From Podospora comata (taxonomy: Eukaryota; Ascomycota; Sordariomycetes; Sordariales; Podosporaceae): a DNA stretch of 64,000 bases. The stretch is from NCBI GenBank assembly GCA_017354895.1, contig CP071498.1:124001-188000 (forward strand). The letters run 5' to 3'. Made by a program: the position numbers and the translations under genes. The notes below the pieces were generated by a model. That model searched no databases. It was not told the origin of the DNA and saw only the letters and a list, made by a program, of their open reading frames with translations. Positions 1 to 10,123 of the stretch are shown piece by piece; the first letter of the stretch is position 1, and each line of letters starts with the position of its first letter.

Positions 1-153
1 CTGGACGGTCGTGCAGTTGGCCTTGCCCGTGCACCTCTTCCAGGTGATTCGGGGGTGAGTCTCGGTCTGCTGGGTGCCGACGCCCTGACCGGCGACGAGG
101 CCGGTCATGAGGGAACCTGCGGCCAGGTACTGAAGATACTGCTTCATCATCAT
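1..153 (-). CDS. GH7 cellobiohydrolase, N-terminal part (runs off the left edge)
   Basis: Fifty-one codons are present, beginning at three consecutive Met codons. A hydrophobic signal peptide (MMMKQYLQYLAAGSLMTGLVAG) is followed by QGVGTQQTETHPRITWKRC and then CTTV. The block with THP, TW, Cys and CTTV is the hallmark of mature fungal GH7 cellobiohydrolases, which hydrolyse cellulose processively from reducing ends outside the cell. GH7 endoglucanases have a similar but less matching start, so cellobiohydrolase is preferred. The first of the three ATGs is used as start; the other two would change the protein by one or two residues. Catalytic residues and any cellulose-binding module lie outside the window. 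A TATA-like box sits about 95 nt upstream. Confidence 0.85.
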   Translation of the reverse strand, partial: MMMKQYLQYLAAGSLMTGLVAGQGVGTQQTETHPRITWKRCTGKANCTTVQ

Positions 154-245
154 GGTGGGCAACTCTTGGTGAAAAGACGGAAGAAGGGCTGGTGTTGCGT
201 GATCGAGAAGAGAGAAGGACGTCGGTAGCACAGGGCGAGAGGTCG

Positions 246-251
246 TTTATA
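246..251 (-). promoter_or_regulatory. TATA-like box of the GH7 gene
   Basis: On the minus strand this reads TATAAA inside CATATAAACG, about 95 nt upstream of the GH7 start codon, a usual distance for a strongly induced fungal cellulase gene. Position and sequence are the only evidence. Confidence 0.45.
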
Positions 252-1326
252 TGTTTTCCTGGGTCCAGTCAAGAGAGACTGAATTTGGACTGAGAGGGTT
301 CTCAGGCTGTGACGATCCCGACCTCGACTCCCGTGCTGGAGCCTCCCGATTCGGAAACTTGGTTCCAGGCACCGCATGAACCATCCAAAGAGCCGCTGAG
401 TGGAAGAGTGAGCCGAATTCCCATATCCAAACCTCTGCGGTGCCATGCCTTCTAATTGATCAGCCAACGGTTAATCGTCCATTGCGAGAGGAAGAATCCG
501 CGAGATGCCTTGGCGGTGGTAGCGAGATAGATTAACTGCCGTGGAGATCTGGGGTAGGCAGATGGAGAAGGCACACGATGTGGTGTGGTGTGGCGAGCGT
601 AATGTATTGTTGTTTACTTGCCGTCAGGGTTCTTGCTAACCCCCTGCCCCCCTGCGCCTCTGCCCCCCGGGTATCATTGCACCTCCACTATAGGCAAAAG
701 TAAGAAAGAAAAGAAAAGGGGGCGATCCTCCTTGGTGCAGCACGTAGTAGTAGTAGGCGTCAGGCGTCAGGCGTTTCGCCCACTGATGATCTCTAGTCTT
801 TTTTCCCGGGTCGGTTTGGGCCAGCATTTGGAGGCATCGCAACTGAACACGGAGACTTGGCCCCGCAGTGCAACGTCGTCTCCAACCAGAGGTCCCTTCC
901 CACAGCCATGTTCCGAGCCGGCCATCTTTTGCTCTAGGGCCAATATAAACGGCAATTAAAATCGGCCCCTCACTGAAGTGCCGAGCCAACTTCGATCGGA
1001 CACCCCATTGGTGTTTTTGACGTCGTTGGCAGCCTTCGCCCACTCCATGACACCGTCTCAACCGGCGCCGAGACCGTTGCGGGTGCGGCAGTTGATACAA
1101 ACCTGGCCGCCCACTGCAACAACACCAGACCTTGGCTTTATATACGGCTGGTATGATCTTAATTATCAGCTTTCGGATGCCTGTACCGGAGTGCCTTATT
1201 TGCCCACGAACCCCTGCACACTTCTTGTACCCTCTCGCCTCATTTGTTGCCAATCACCGGGCGTCTGCTGTCAGGCGAGAAGAAAAGATAGGCGATAGAG
1301 GTTGGCGGCCGTGTTTGCCCCGTGAA

Positions 1327-1333
1327 TTTAGCC
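1327..1333 (-). promoter_or_regulatory. candidate XlnR/XYR1 site (GGCTAAA)
   Basis: Reads GGCTAAA on the coding strand of the GH7 gene, an exact match to the GGCTAAR consensus of the Zn2Cys6 (hemi)cellulase activators XlnR/XYR1. It lies about 1.2 kb upstream of the start, which is far, and a 7-mer match is expected by chance at this length of sequence. Confidence 0.25.
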
Positions 1334-1685
1334 CGGAGAATGAGCAAAGCGGAGCCCCCCGCTCCGATTCGTGGGTCGGCCATGTTCGGCCAGACTACAG
1401 TCTCTCATATTATTTTATCTTGTTCCTGCAGTAGGTAGGCAATGAACTGTGCGAGGGCGCTTATTTCGTGCCGGTATCAGTTCCTGTTCCTCCTCAACAA
1501 GATATGCTCCGAGTTAACCTGCCAGTGGGGTCCTCGTTCCTCCTCAAGTCTTGACTCCTGAAGGCGAGCTGAGCTCTTCAAAGCGGGTTCTTAATGAAGC
1601 CGTAAATGAATAGAAAACAAGCTCTGCTCCGAAAGAACTCTATATTGCGCCATTGCGTTCCACGTAGGGCAGTCATGTGGTGTCG

Positions 1686-1692
1686 CTTAGCC
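1686..1692 (-). promoter_or_regulatory. second candidate XlnR/XYR1 site (GGCTAAG)
   Basis: A second GGCTAAR match in the same orientation, about 1.5 kb upstream of the GH7 start. Distance makes direct function uncertain. Confidence 0.2.
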
Positions 1693-2128
1693 ACCAGTGA
1701 CCACATCCCGATCTCTCCAAATGAAAGCTTCTTCTGAGAAATGGGTAGCGACAGTGGAAGGGAAGTCAATTTCCCGGTAGTGCACACAAGACTTGAGAGA
1801 GTTCGGCATGACGGACTGTTATCCGGAATGCAGATGGGCTTGCTTGATTGGAAAAGGAATGGGTTTGTGGTGATCCAAAGGCTCAAGTGACGCTTGGAAT
1901 GTTGCTTGACGAATGACCAAAATCACCCGGAGAGATTGTAATGAAGAACAGGGTGCAGTGTTGCCACTCCCTTGAACAATTACAACATTTTCAGATGCAG
2001 ATGGGCCAACATGAAGGTACAATCTTTCAACCCGGACAAGGTCAGCACTGGCCTGGCCAAGTGCACCAGAATACATTGCAATGATATATCAAACAACATG
2101 TATGAGTTATTATTCCCAATAGCTATCA

Positions 2129-4219
2129 TCACCAAGTATGAGCATCAGCCAATACACTCTCAGAAGCCTTCTCGCTGAGCATGAATGTGGGCAGCACCGG
2201 GAACGGGCCTGGTACTCTGGGGAAAGCACTGGCATCGACCACCCTCAAGCCGCGAACACCCCTCACTCTGAACTTGCTATCCAACACTGCGTTGGGGTCA
2301 GAGTCAGCTCCGATAGCACATGTGCTTGTCGGGTGGTGTCCGAAAATCTGGTTCTTGAGCCACTCAATGTCGGCGGCGTCATCGCATGTGCCGTCGGCCG
2401 ACATCCCGCCGGAGCATGGCGGCTCAACAGGAGAAATTGGCCCGAGAGGAGCTGGCACAGAGGCAAATATTCTCCTCACAAACTTGACAGTGTCCAACTC
2501 AGCGGCCAGATCCATGGCCGTGCCAGCGTCACCTTCTTCGAACAAATGAAAGTTGATGCTCGGCACATCTTTGGGGTCGGCGCTGGTGAGGAGGACTTTG
2601 CCGCCGCGCGACTGGGGTCCGATCTTGACGGTCGAGAAGCCAAACATGTTTGGCGGGTCGGGCACAATGCTATCAGTGGGTGGCCAAAAGCCTCTGAGTG
2701 CGAAGAGCCCGCCGACGAGAAACATGTCACGCTCGTTGTAAGCCGGCGAAACGCTTTTCCTAAAGACCGCGTTGAGAGTGGCCCCCTTCATGTACGGTCC
2801 CTGCTGGCTTTGCCAGAGCGTGACACAAGGGTCCCCGGGTGCTCCAAACCAGCAAGCAGGGTCGGCCGGGTCGGGGGACCGCGTGGTGAAATTTTTGGCC
2901 GCGTGGCCGACGATGGGAACCTCGTAGTTGTCTTGCAGGTTGGTGCCCACGCCTGGGAGGTTCTTCACCAGAGGGATACCAAAGGAAGCCAACTCTTCTG
3001 CTGGACCAATGCCCGAGAGCTTCAGGAGCTGGGGTGAGTTGAAGGTGCCACCAGACACAATGACTTCCTTGCGGGCAAAAGCGCGGCCCCATGTCCCGTT
3101 GTTGGAAGCTGTGTTCCTGGGATCTGCTCGATAGACGGACTGTCCTTGGAGGTACTCAATACCTGTTGCCTTGGGCTTGCGGTGGGGGTGATTGATATCC
3201 CTGAAGGTCACCTTGGTCGCCAGAGTGTTGAGCTGAATCCAGAGCGGATACTTCTTCTTGCCGGCAGCGGTGAGGGCACTGGCGGTCTCCAGAACAAGAT
3301 CCCGGGAGGAGAAGCGACGAGCATTCTCGTCCGAGTGAACGGCAGAACCAAATACACCCACACTCTGGTCGCGGGCCGGGTCAAGGGCGTTGACGTCGGC
3401 TGTCAGGTGGTCGACAATATTCAGAGGATCTTGACCGAGGTGGTCGGCAGCCTCAGCCATCACCGTGGTCATGTCGTCTTGCCCCACCCAAACAGATTCA
3501 TCGCTCATGCTTGTGTCAAAATAACTGTTGAAGCCATGACCCGGAGTGCCAGATGGTAGATAGTGGTTGTTCTCTATACGAGCAAAGATGGATCGCATGG
3601 CGGTAGGGCTGAGAAGAGACGGGTTGTGACATTAGTTCTCTGCCGATTGCCGCGGGAAGAAAAATAAGGGGGTGAGAACTCACTTCCAACTTGTATCACC
3701 GGTCAGATCGGCTATAATTTGCCAATCGCTGTCACTGGGCAAGACGGATGACATGGCGTTGACAGCAGAACTTCCCCCAAGAGTTCCACCGCGGGGGTAA
3801 TGAATACCCAAAAGAGTCGCTCCCGCAGGGGGGCTCGTGCCGACGTAAAAGGTGCCATCGGTTTTGCGGTACACGCGATGGTTGTGCTTCAGTAGGCGAC
3901 TCTCATTTGCGTAGTTGCGTACAAAGAAGTCCCATCGCATAGAGGCATCCTGGTAGGGCAAAAAGAATAGCGCCCCAATCTCGGACGTTGGGTTGTTGCT
4001 TTGGTCATCGCCAGCTTCGACCAAGAGCACAGAGTGGCCGGCCTTGGCGAGGTTGGTTGCCAGAGGACCACCTCCAGGTCCAGAACCAACGATCACATAA
4101 TCGTAGACGTTGTCTTCTGGTTTGGTGTAGCCGCCATGCCCACCCCCGCCGCCACCAGCAAAGGCCGGGATGGCGAAGATGGTCAAGCCGGTGAGGATGG
4201 TTGCTGTGAGGCGTAACAT
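2129..4219 (-). CDS. secreted GMC-family FAD oxidoreductase
   Basis: Two exons, 4219-3684 and 3608-2129 (intron GTGAGT...TCTCAG), give 671 residues. A signal peptide (MLRLTATILTGLTIFAIPAFA) is followed by the FAD-binding Rossmann motif VIVGSGPGGGPLATNLAKAG near residue 42 and the second GMC signature HYPRGGTLGGSSAVNAM. The C-terminal domain has HHPTSTCAIG, which carries the conserved His of the GMC active site. The reaction should be oxidation of an alcohol or sugar with FAD, passing electrons to oxygen, a quinone or another acceptor; family members include aryl-alcohol oxidase and sugar dehydrogenases. The second active-site His/Asn position reads PGPFPVLPT with Phe/Pro instead, as in some other GMC subfamilies. 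Substrate cannot be named. It is next to a GH7 gene and a PL1-like gene on the same strand. Confidence 0.9.
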
Positions 4220-5090
4220 GGTTGAAGGTCAAGATAGGTCTAGTCAGACCTGGCCAAACTTTGGTGGCTCCTTGGACTTGATGATTCGGTGAAAAGAAAC
4301 AACAGAGGAGGTTCTCTCATGCTTTATAGATTCTGTAGCCACCAGGTACTAGTCGGGACTTCTTCGCAAGATGATCCCAAGGTAAGGGGCTCACCTTCCT
4401 GTCTCTGGTCGATTTCCAGCCTCCTGGATCACCTTTAGCTGTCGCGTCCCACTAACAAGGCCGCGATGTTGCGCTGGACCAGGGGGTTCTGTGGTTGAGC
4501 GGGGACGCCTTTCCTTCCCCGGACATTCCGGGCACACCACTGCATGTCAGCACTTGCCCCGCTCCGGCCAACTTGTCGGAGCAGACCCGCGATTGGGTGT
4601 TCTGGCTACCAAAGGGGGGTGTCGTTGGTGTAGAGAAGACCTCAAGAGAACCCAACATGCCTCCTCGACGTCAGAGCAGAGTCGGCTTGTGCCATGGCGC
4701 GTTAGGTATGAGGATGTTAAAAATAAAAAGTAAAAATAAAAAACAAGAGATGGAAAGACTAATCTTACCGTGATGAGTCTTGGCATCTGCAGGTAAACGG
4801 CTGCCAGCCCCTGTCCATTCCGAGTTGGGTTGCTTTTTGCCCTGCCAAGGCCTCTACTATGTGCTGTTGTCTGCAGTGGTCCCTTGATGTTGGTTTCAAC
4901 GGTCCATCTAACACCTAGAAGGGGAGCCATCAAGGCAATAGTGTGACTGTTCCCCCGCTCGTGGCAGTGGGATCCGGCGACTCGGAAAGGATCCAGGAAG
5001 CTGGTAGCTAAAAAGCCGCCTCACAGACGGACTATTGATTCCTTGCCACGCACATAACAGTGTCTAGTGATGTACCTAGATACCTCATTA
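4220..5090. other. intergenic, no gene seen
   Basis: Promoter region of the GMC gene plus 3' region of the PL1-like gene. It holds an A-rich tract near 4718-4745. Open frames here overlap each other and have no recognisable domain. Confidence 0.6.
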
Positions 5091-6260
5091 CTAATCCCAA
5101 GACATGAACTTGAGCGTCTGCCCTGCCCATCGACTAGCTACATCTTTGACCTTGGCTGTTTCGTAGATGAACCAGTCATACGGATATGCTACATTTTCCT
5201 CGCTCAGGTCGGCTTCGGGAGGGAAGCTCCCATAGGCGCCAACAACCACGACGTCTTTAATGGTAGCATAACCTCTCCCGTCAGAGGAAAAAACTGCATT
5301 TCCAGTCCCAATTCCGTCAAACACACTCTTCTCTACCAGCACCTTCCCACCACTTCCAATGTCAAGACCTCTCTGTGGCTTCTCGTAGAACGAATTGAAG
5401 ATATGCCCAGTGCCGGATCGGAACGACAGGGCATTGGTGACGTTCACAAAGTGGTTTCTCGCAAATGTTATGTGGAATTTGTCGTTGTCCTCAAGAGCGC
5501 TGCTGTCTGGGTGCCCGATTGCCACGGCTGAATCGGAGGCGTGTGAGAAGCCGTGGAATTTATTGTGGCTCACCGAGATGTAGTCACTGCCGCTAGTGAT
5601 TCCGAGAAGCTTTCCATCCGAAGCCGAGATGTCTAGATGGTCGAGCCAGATGGAGCGGCCGTTCTGGATAGTGATGGCGTCGGTCTTGGTGTTGGAGATG
5701 ACTAGGTTACGAACGATAACGTTGCGGCTGTCTTTTAGCAACAGGCTGATACCGCTCAGAGCTGTTAACAGCAAGTGTGGTGTGTCAGTGCTGAGCGACA
5801 AAAAAAACTTGGTGTGTGAAACAACATACAGCTTCCAGGAGCACCGATAATGGTCTTACCGGACCCTACTGCAACTTGGATGCCTTCTGCCTCAATAGCC
5901 GCACCGACAATAACCACGCCTACTTCTGTTCCTGCCACGGCAGCGGTAAACTCATCCACTGTCTTGACAAAGTTGTGCTCAGCCCCCCAGCCGCCAATAG
6001 TTCTGTTCATGTGCCATTCTTGTCAGATTCGTCTTCGGCCGTGGGTAGGTCCAGATGATGATAATGATGATGATGGGGGTTAATACTCACGCTCCGAACA
6101 CAGAACAATAACCAATATTGCAGGCATCGTCGTATGTTGCCTCTTCCTGCTCTTCCCAGTTCATCTGTCTTTTCGATAGAAGACGGGGCTTGTTGATCCT
6201 GACGGCGGTGGCAACTGTGGCAGCTGTGGCCAACCAAACAAGGGAGTGTGCAGTACGCAT
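5091..6260 (-). CDS. secreted PL1-like pectate lyase family protein with altered active-site blocks
   Basis: Three exons, 6260-6091, 6002-5830 and 5761-5091, give 337 residues. The start at 6260 begins a good signal peptide (MRTAHSLVWLATAATVATAV); an ATG 26 codons upstream would spoil it. A dibasic KR follows at about residue 32, a possible Kex2 site. The parallel beta-helix blocks of polysaccharide lyase family 1 are clear: NVIVRNLVI, IWLDHLDIS, GSDYISVSHNKFHG, GTGHIFNSF. PL1 enzymes cleave pectate by beta-elimination using Ca2+ and an Arg base. Aligned by eye, the usual DGLLDI block reads DGKLLGI, the block with the substrate Lys reads HGFSHASDSAVAIGH, and the RxPxxR block reads NALSFR. These changes affect a Ca2+ ligand, a substrate Lys and the catalytic Arg. 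It may be a divergent subfamily or a non-catalytic paralogue. Confidence 0.88.
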
Positions 6261-6941
6261 CTCTGTTTGACGCTTTCTTATGACTTCAGGCGTCACGGAT
6301 CCTTGTAATCTTGTTTGATCAATGTTGGGAAAAGTCACCCCTTCTTAAAGGGAGTTGCTGGGTGCGGGGGCAAGCGCTCAAAGTTCATGGGGTACCTGCA
6401 TCTCATCAACAAGTCTGATAGTTTGTTTCCCCCGCTTCATTTACCATGTGTGACGTTTGTCTTGGAGAATGGTGCTTTCAGTGGAATATATTAACGACTG
6501 GAACATTCTTCGAGGCTTAAACGGGTAATTTGACTTCATGCGACACCAAGCCCGGTAAATGGTCCGGCTTGAAGGGCTGCGCCAAGAGATCTACATTTTG
6601 ATTTTGACGTTCCGCAGCGGTGTTTCTTTAAAGCCCGTTTCCAAGTGAAAGTAAGCCAGGAGTTTGGGTACCTATCTAGGTGTTAGAGTTGAAATCAGGC
6701 CTATATCCGGGGACAGGCCCGACGGAAGGGCTGAGAGTGGGCAAACTACCCCCAAACATCGTCTCGCGTTGTTGCAGCCCAGCATGTGCCTTCCAAGTGG
6801 TCTGATATTATACTATATTTCAAAGATTATTTGCTATGTTATAAACAAAGCACTAGGTAGCAATAAGACCATATCAATCCAGCAATTTCTATCCTTCTTG
6901 CCATGTTCGTCATGGCCAGTACTTCACATAGTAAGGCGCCT
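6261..6941. other. intergenic, no gene seen
   Basis: About 680 nt of PL1-like promoter and 3' flank of the next gene. It contains one of the TACCTA/TAGGTA motifs common in this window (GTACCTATCTAGG at 6668-6680). No coding signal. Confidence 0.6.
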
Positions 6942-8694
6942 TTATAGGTAGACGCTCGCATCAACACCAACCCCGCCATGTTCCCGAACCTGTTCACCTA
7001 CACGGGAAGGACCCAGGCCAAGAATAAACAGGTATGCTTTCAGATCCTCAATCTTTCTTTTCAGCCAATCTAGGCTATTCTCAATATCGCCGTCCTGGTA
7101 GGCGAGGGGAAATCCAGCCTCAACAATCACAACCTTTCTCTCCTGTTCTCCTTCCTCTTTTTCCTCGAGGAGGGGCTCCATCTCCATGGTCTTATCTTTG
7201 ATTTGGTACTCAATCTCCTTCTTATCCTCGGCGAGCTGAGCCAAGGTGAGCTTCATAGGTCCCACTACCTGAGCGGCCAGGGTGGGGTGGTTTTCCTGCC
7301 AGACCTTGAACTCGGCAGCTTCCAGGCCTGCCTGCGTCATTTGCCTCTTGGATTCAATGTTGACCAACATCTCGCGGCGCTCGGCAAGGAACTTGGTGGC
7401 ATCTTCGAGCTGACTTGTAACTTTCCCCAGAGCCTGATCAATCTTGGCAAGGCGCTGCTGGTGACCAGCCATTGCAACCATCAGATCCTGGTACTGATGG
7501 AGCTTCTGCACAAAGCTGGATTTGGTGGCATCAACAAGGAACGAGATGGCTTCGTCTTCTTTGTAGGCAACAGGAGCGGCAGTGTTGACGGGCTGGTAGG
7601 CGTCACTGCTGGCGTTGGGTGTTTCCTGATCAGTACGGCGGCGCTTTCGACTGGCTGCTTGGTCGCTACCAGTCTCGGCAGCAAGGTCTGAGTCTTCGGC
7701 CCCGTTCTGGAATGCCAACAGCTGTTGGGCAGCGGACATGTCGGTGAAGACAGCAGGCTTTTGGCCATTGGTATGTCCGTTAGTTTGACCATCGACTGTT
7801 GCCGCCGGGGTGGCCGGTGTATCATCATTGACTGGAGAAATCTCGTCGTTGGCTGCTGGCACATTGCTGGGGGCCGAGGGTGGGGGTAAATCATGATGGC
7901 GCCTTTTCCTGACAGAGTTGCGGGTTGAGCGACGACTCGGCATCATGGGCATGCCGTCATCAGTCTCAGGCGTTAGCTGAAAGGTTGAAGTGACGTGCTG
8001 CAAGCCGGGGTCAATGTCCAGGTTGGGCGGTTGCGGGACGGCAGCGGCAATGATGGTATCGCCCTGGTCTTGCTGTTGGTCGGGATGCTGCCCCTGCCAC
8101 GGGTCTTCTTCCTGTAGGATGTTTTGAAACTGCTGGAGCTGCCGATGCTCTTGGGCGCTCTCTTGGACTTGAGCGGGTCCAGGCCCAGGAATGACGGGAC
8201 TTGTGCTAGGGCTCTTGCGGCGGTTGCGCGCGCTTCGAACTCGGCCCAAGCCAGGAAGTAAGCGTGGCCTGACCCCTTCAGGTATTCATCTATTAGAAAC
8301 TGCGTCGATTCAAAAGCGATTCAGAAGGAAAAAATCAAAAAACAAAACGCCAAGGGGTCGTCTTACCTTCTCGGCTGAAGACCTCTCGGCAGTAAATTTC
8401 ATCAGCCTCCTCAATGTCGGTGGGGATCCAGCGGTTTGGGTCGGAAGGAACACGAGGCAGGCCACGCGAAGGGTTCTGGGCGTGGCCGAGATAGAGAAGT
8501 CGCTTAGCTTCATCATAATTCAGAATCTGGCGTTCCCGGGACCAATAGTTGATTTGTCCCCAAACGGCCTGCGACGACGTGTTGTTGAAGTCGGCGAGAA
8601 GCGCGGCACGCGAGAGCCTGTAGCGTTGGCACAGAGTCTCCAGAGCCTGAATGGCCCTAGGGTTCATGGCCTCCTCGCCGCCCTGGGGTGCCAT
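6942..8694 (-). CDS. nuclear-looking coiled-coil protein, splice junction uncertain
   Basis: Exon 1 (8694-8367) starts MAPQGGEEAMNPRAIQALE and contains a compact conserved-looking domain (LCQRYRLSRAALLADFNN, RGLPRVPSDPNRWIPTDIEE); donor GTAAGA. Exon 2 ends at 6942 and carries Gln-rich sequence, basic clusters (SRRSTRNSVRKRRHH, SRKRRRTD) resembling nuclear signals, then a long helical coiled coil (about 150 residues rich in Q, E, K, L). I do not recognise the family. The uninterrupted model uses an AAG acceptor with exon 2 from 8275, giving 553 residues. A canonical TAG acceptor at 8292-8294 instead opens a different frame (DEYLKGSGHAYFLAWAEFEA) with good codon use, which then needs a one-base slip near 8160-8180 to reach the Gln-rich frame. 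Which is right cannot be settled here. Confidence 0.65.
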
Positions 8695-9503
8695 GGCTGA
8701 CTGACAATGCTGCTGTACAGTAGCAGAATCGGCGTCACGCTTGGAGTCACGATGAAATGATGAACAATTACGAGGCAAGTTGAGTTTGCTACTATGCGTC
8801 TGCAGCGTTTCCCGCTGTTTTCCCGACACGCTAAGTTACTCGGTGCACCGTGCACGGCCCTGCCACACCAATCTTGGCAGCCCAGCTCTGTCCGGCCGTG
8901 GAAAACCTATCCATTGCCAATCTTGGCAGACTCGGCTGCTTGCCAGAAGTGTCTCGCACTGGCAAACGCCAAGCCCCTGGTGGCTTTTGTCTGGCGACCG
9001 TTTGGAACAAACAAGACATCAGGTAGATAGGTAGGCAAGGCCCAGAGGTCATAATTAATAAGAGAAATAAGGCTTTTTGATCTAGTCATGATCATCGCCC
9101 GGGCCCTGCCGCCATAACAGCCACTGTTCGGGTGTTTACGGCAGACCTTCCTTCTTCCATTCTTGAGGCCTTCAGCTGGATTCCTCCTATGGGCAACAAA
9201 AAGTGGGTCGTCGCACCACCATCGTGCCATCTGGTCTTGTGCCACACCACACAGGCTGGAATCATCAGCACACTTTGGACTTGTCTGGTGCCAACATGGA
9301 CTTATGCCTGGAACGAGATGCTGTTCTCAGTCCATCTTGGCGATGTAGCTGACAATATTTCGTGGGAGTGAGAGCCAAACAGAAAATAGATTAAGAGCCT
9401 CTGTCTCCCGCTCTCAATTCAGTACCTATGTCTCACAGCATCACAACATCACCAAAGCTCAAAGACAATCAAAGACAAGTTACCTGCGTCAAGCAACTAA
9501 AAC
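8695..9503. other. intergenic, no gene seen
   Basis: Shared upstream region of the divergent coiled-coil gene and the small ORF at 9504. The last 80 nt (CATCACAACATCACCAAAG and A-rich sequence) look like a fungal 5' leader. Confidence 0.5.
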
Positions 9504-9869
9504 ATGCCCGCCTTTCGTCCAACTCCTCGCCTGTCGGCCGCTGCCCTTCCCAATCCTTCTTCCCTCCCCAGAGCAGTTCCCAAGGGAGTAGCAGCCAATG
9601 TTGTTGTTCCAGGCATCGTGGTGGCGGCATCAGGTAGCTCCCATCTAGCATCATTTCCCTTCCGAACGCTCGCTGACCCGGTTGGTTTTATAGTATACGG
9701 CGTAATCAGCTACATCAAAAACCAACTGCAACATGAGTCATCCACCATCGACAAGATGTTTGCCCAAAAGAACACCCCCGCCGTGGAAGAATCGAGACGG
9801 AGAAGTCTCTTGGTGGATACGGAAGGCGACCCGAGGAGAACGCCCTACAACATTCTGAACTGGAAATAG
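9504..9869 (+). CDS. small hypothetical protein, 121 residues
   Basis: A single open frame begins in a good context (TAAAACATGCCC) after an A/C-rich leader typical of fungal mRNAs. The N-terminus is rich in Arg, Pro, Ser and Ala with no acidic residues (MPAFRPTPRLSAAALPNPSS), compatible with a mitochondrial presequence. A moderately hydrophobic stretch (VGFIVYGVISYIKNQL) follows, then a charged tail ending RRTPYNILNWK. No family is recognised. The frame could be fortuitous; leader-like sequence and the absence of any competing gene are the main support. Confidence 0.45.
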   Translation: MPAFRPTPRLSAAALPNPSSLPRAVPKGVAANVVVPGIVVAASGSSHLASFPFRTLADPVGFIVYGVISYIKNQLQHESSTIDKMFAQKNTPAVEESRRRSLLVDTEGDPRRTPYNILNWK

Positions 9870-10123
9870 AGGATGCGAGATTGTTTTGCTTTTAGGGACT
9901 GGAAGTGGCGCTGGTTGAATTTAGTCGGCATAGGTAGCCTGTGGCATTTTGGTTTTTGTGCAAAGGGAAGGTGGATCAAATAATATGAATTTTCTACCTA
10001 TGACTAGGTACTGTACAACACCAACACATGCGTATCCGTACACTCCCTTTCAGTGACTCTAAACTCTGCCGCACCAGGCCCAGCCAAGATACCTCGCCCC
10101 GTCTCTCTAGATTCCTGCCAATC

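Larger units (their letters stand above)
154..2128. other. GH7 upstream region, no convincing gene
   Basis: About 2 kb between the GH7 start and the 3' end of the GMC gene. Open frames of 100-205 codons on both strands have no recognisable domain, mutually overlap and show no fungal-type splice architecture, so they are treated as chance. Besides the TATA-like box and two GGCTAAR matches there are CreA-like SYGGRG matches, for instance CTGGGG near 549 and within the C-rich stretch at 641-669 (minus strand). Confidence 0.6.

Noticed and set aside
636-1253. 205-codon open frame upstream of the GH7 gene
   Set aside because: No recognisable domain, overlaps other open frames on the opposite strand, and lies in promoter DNA of a secreted cellulase.
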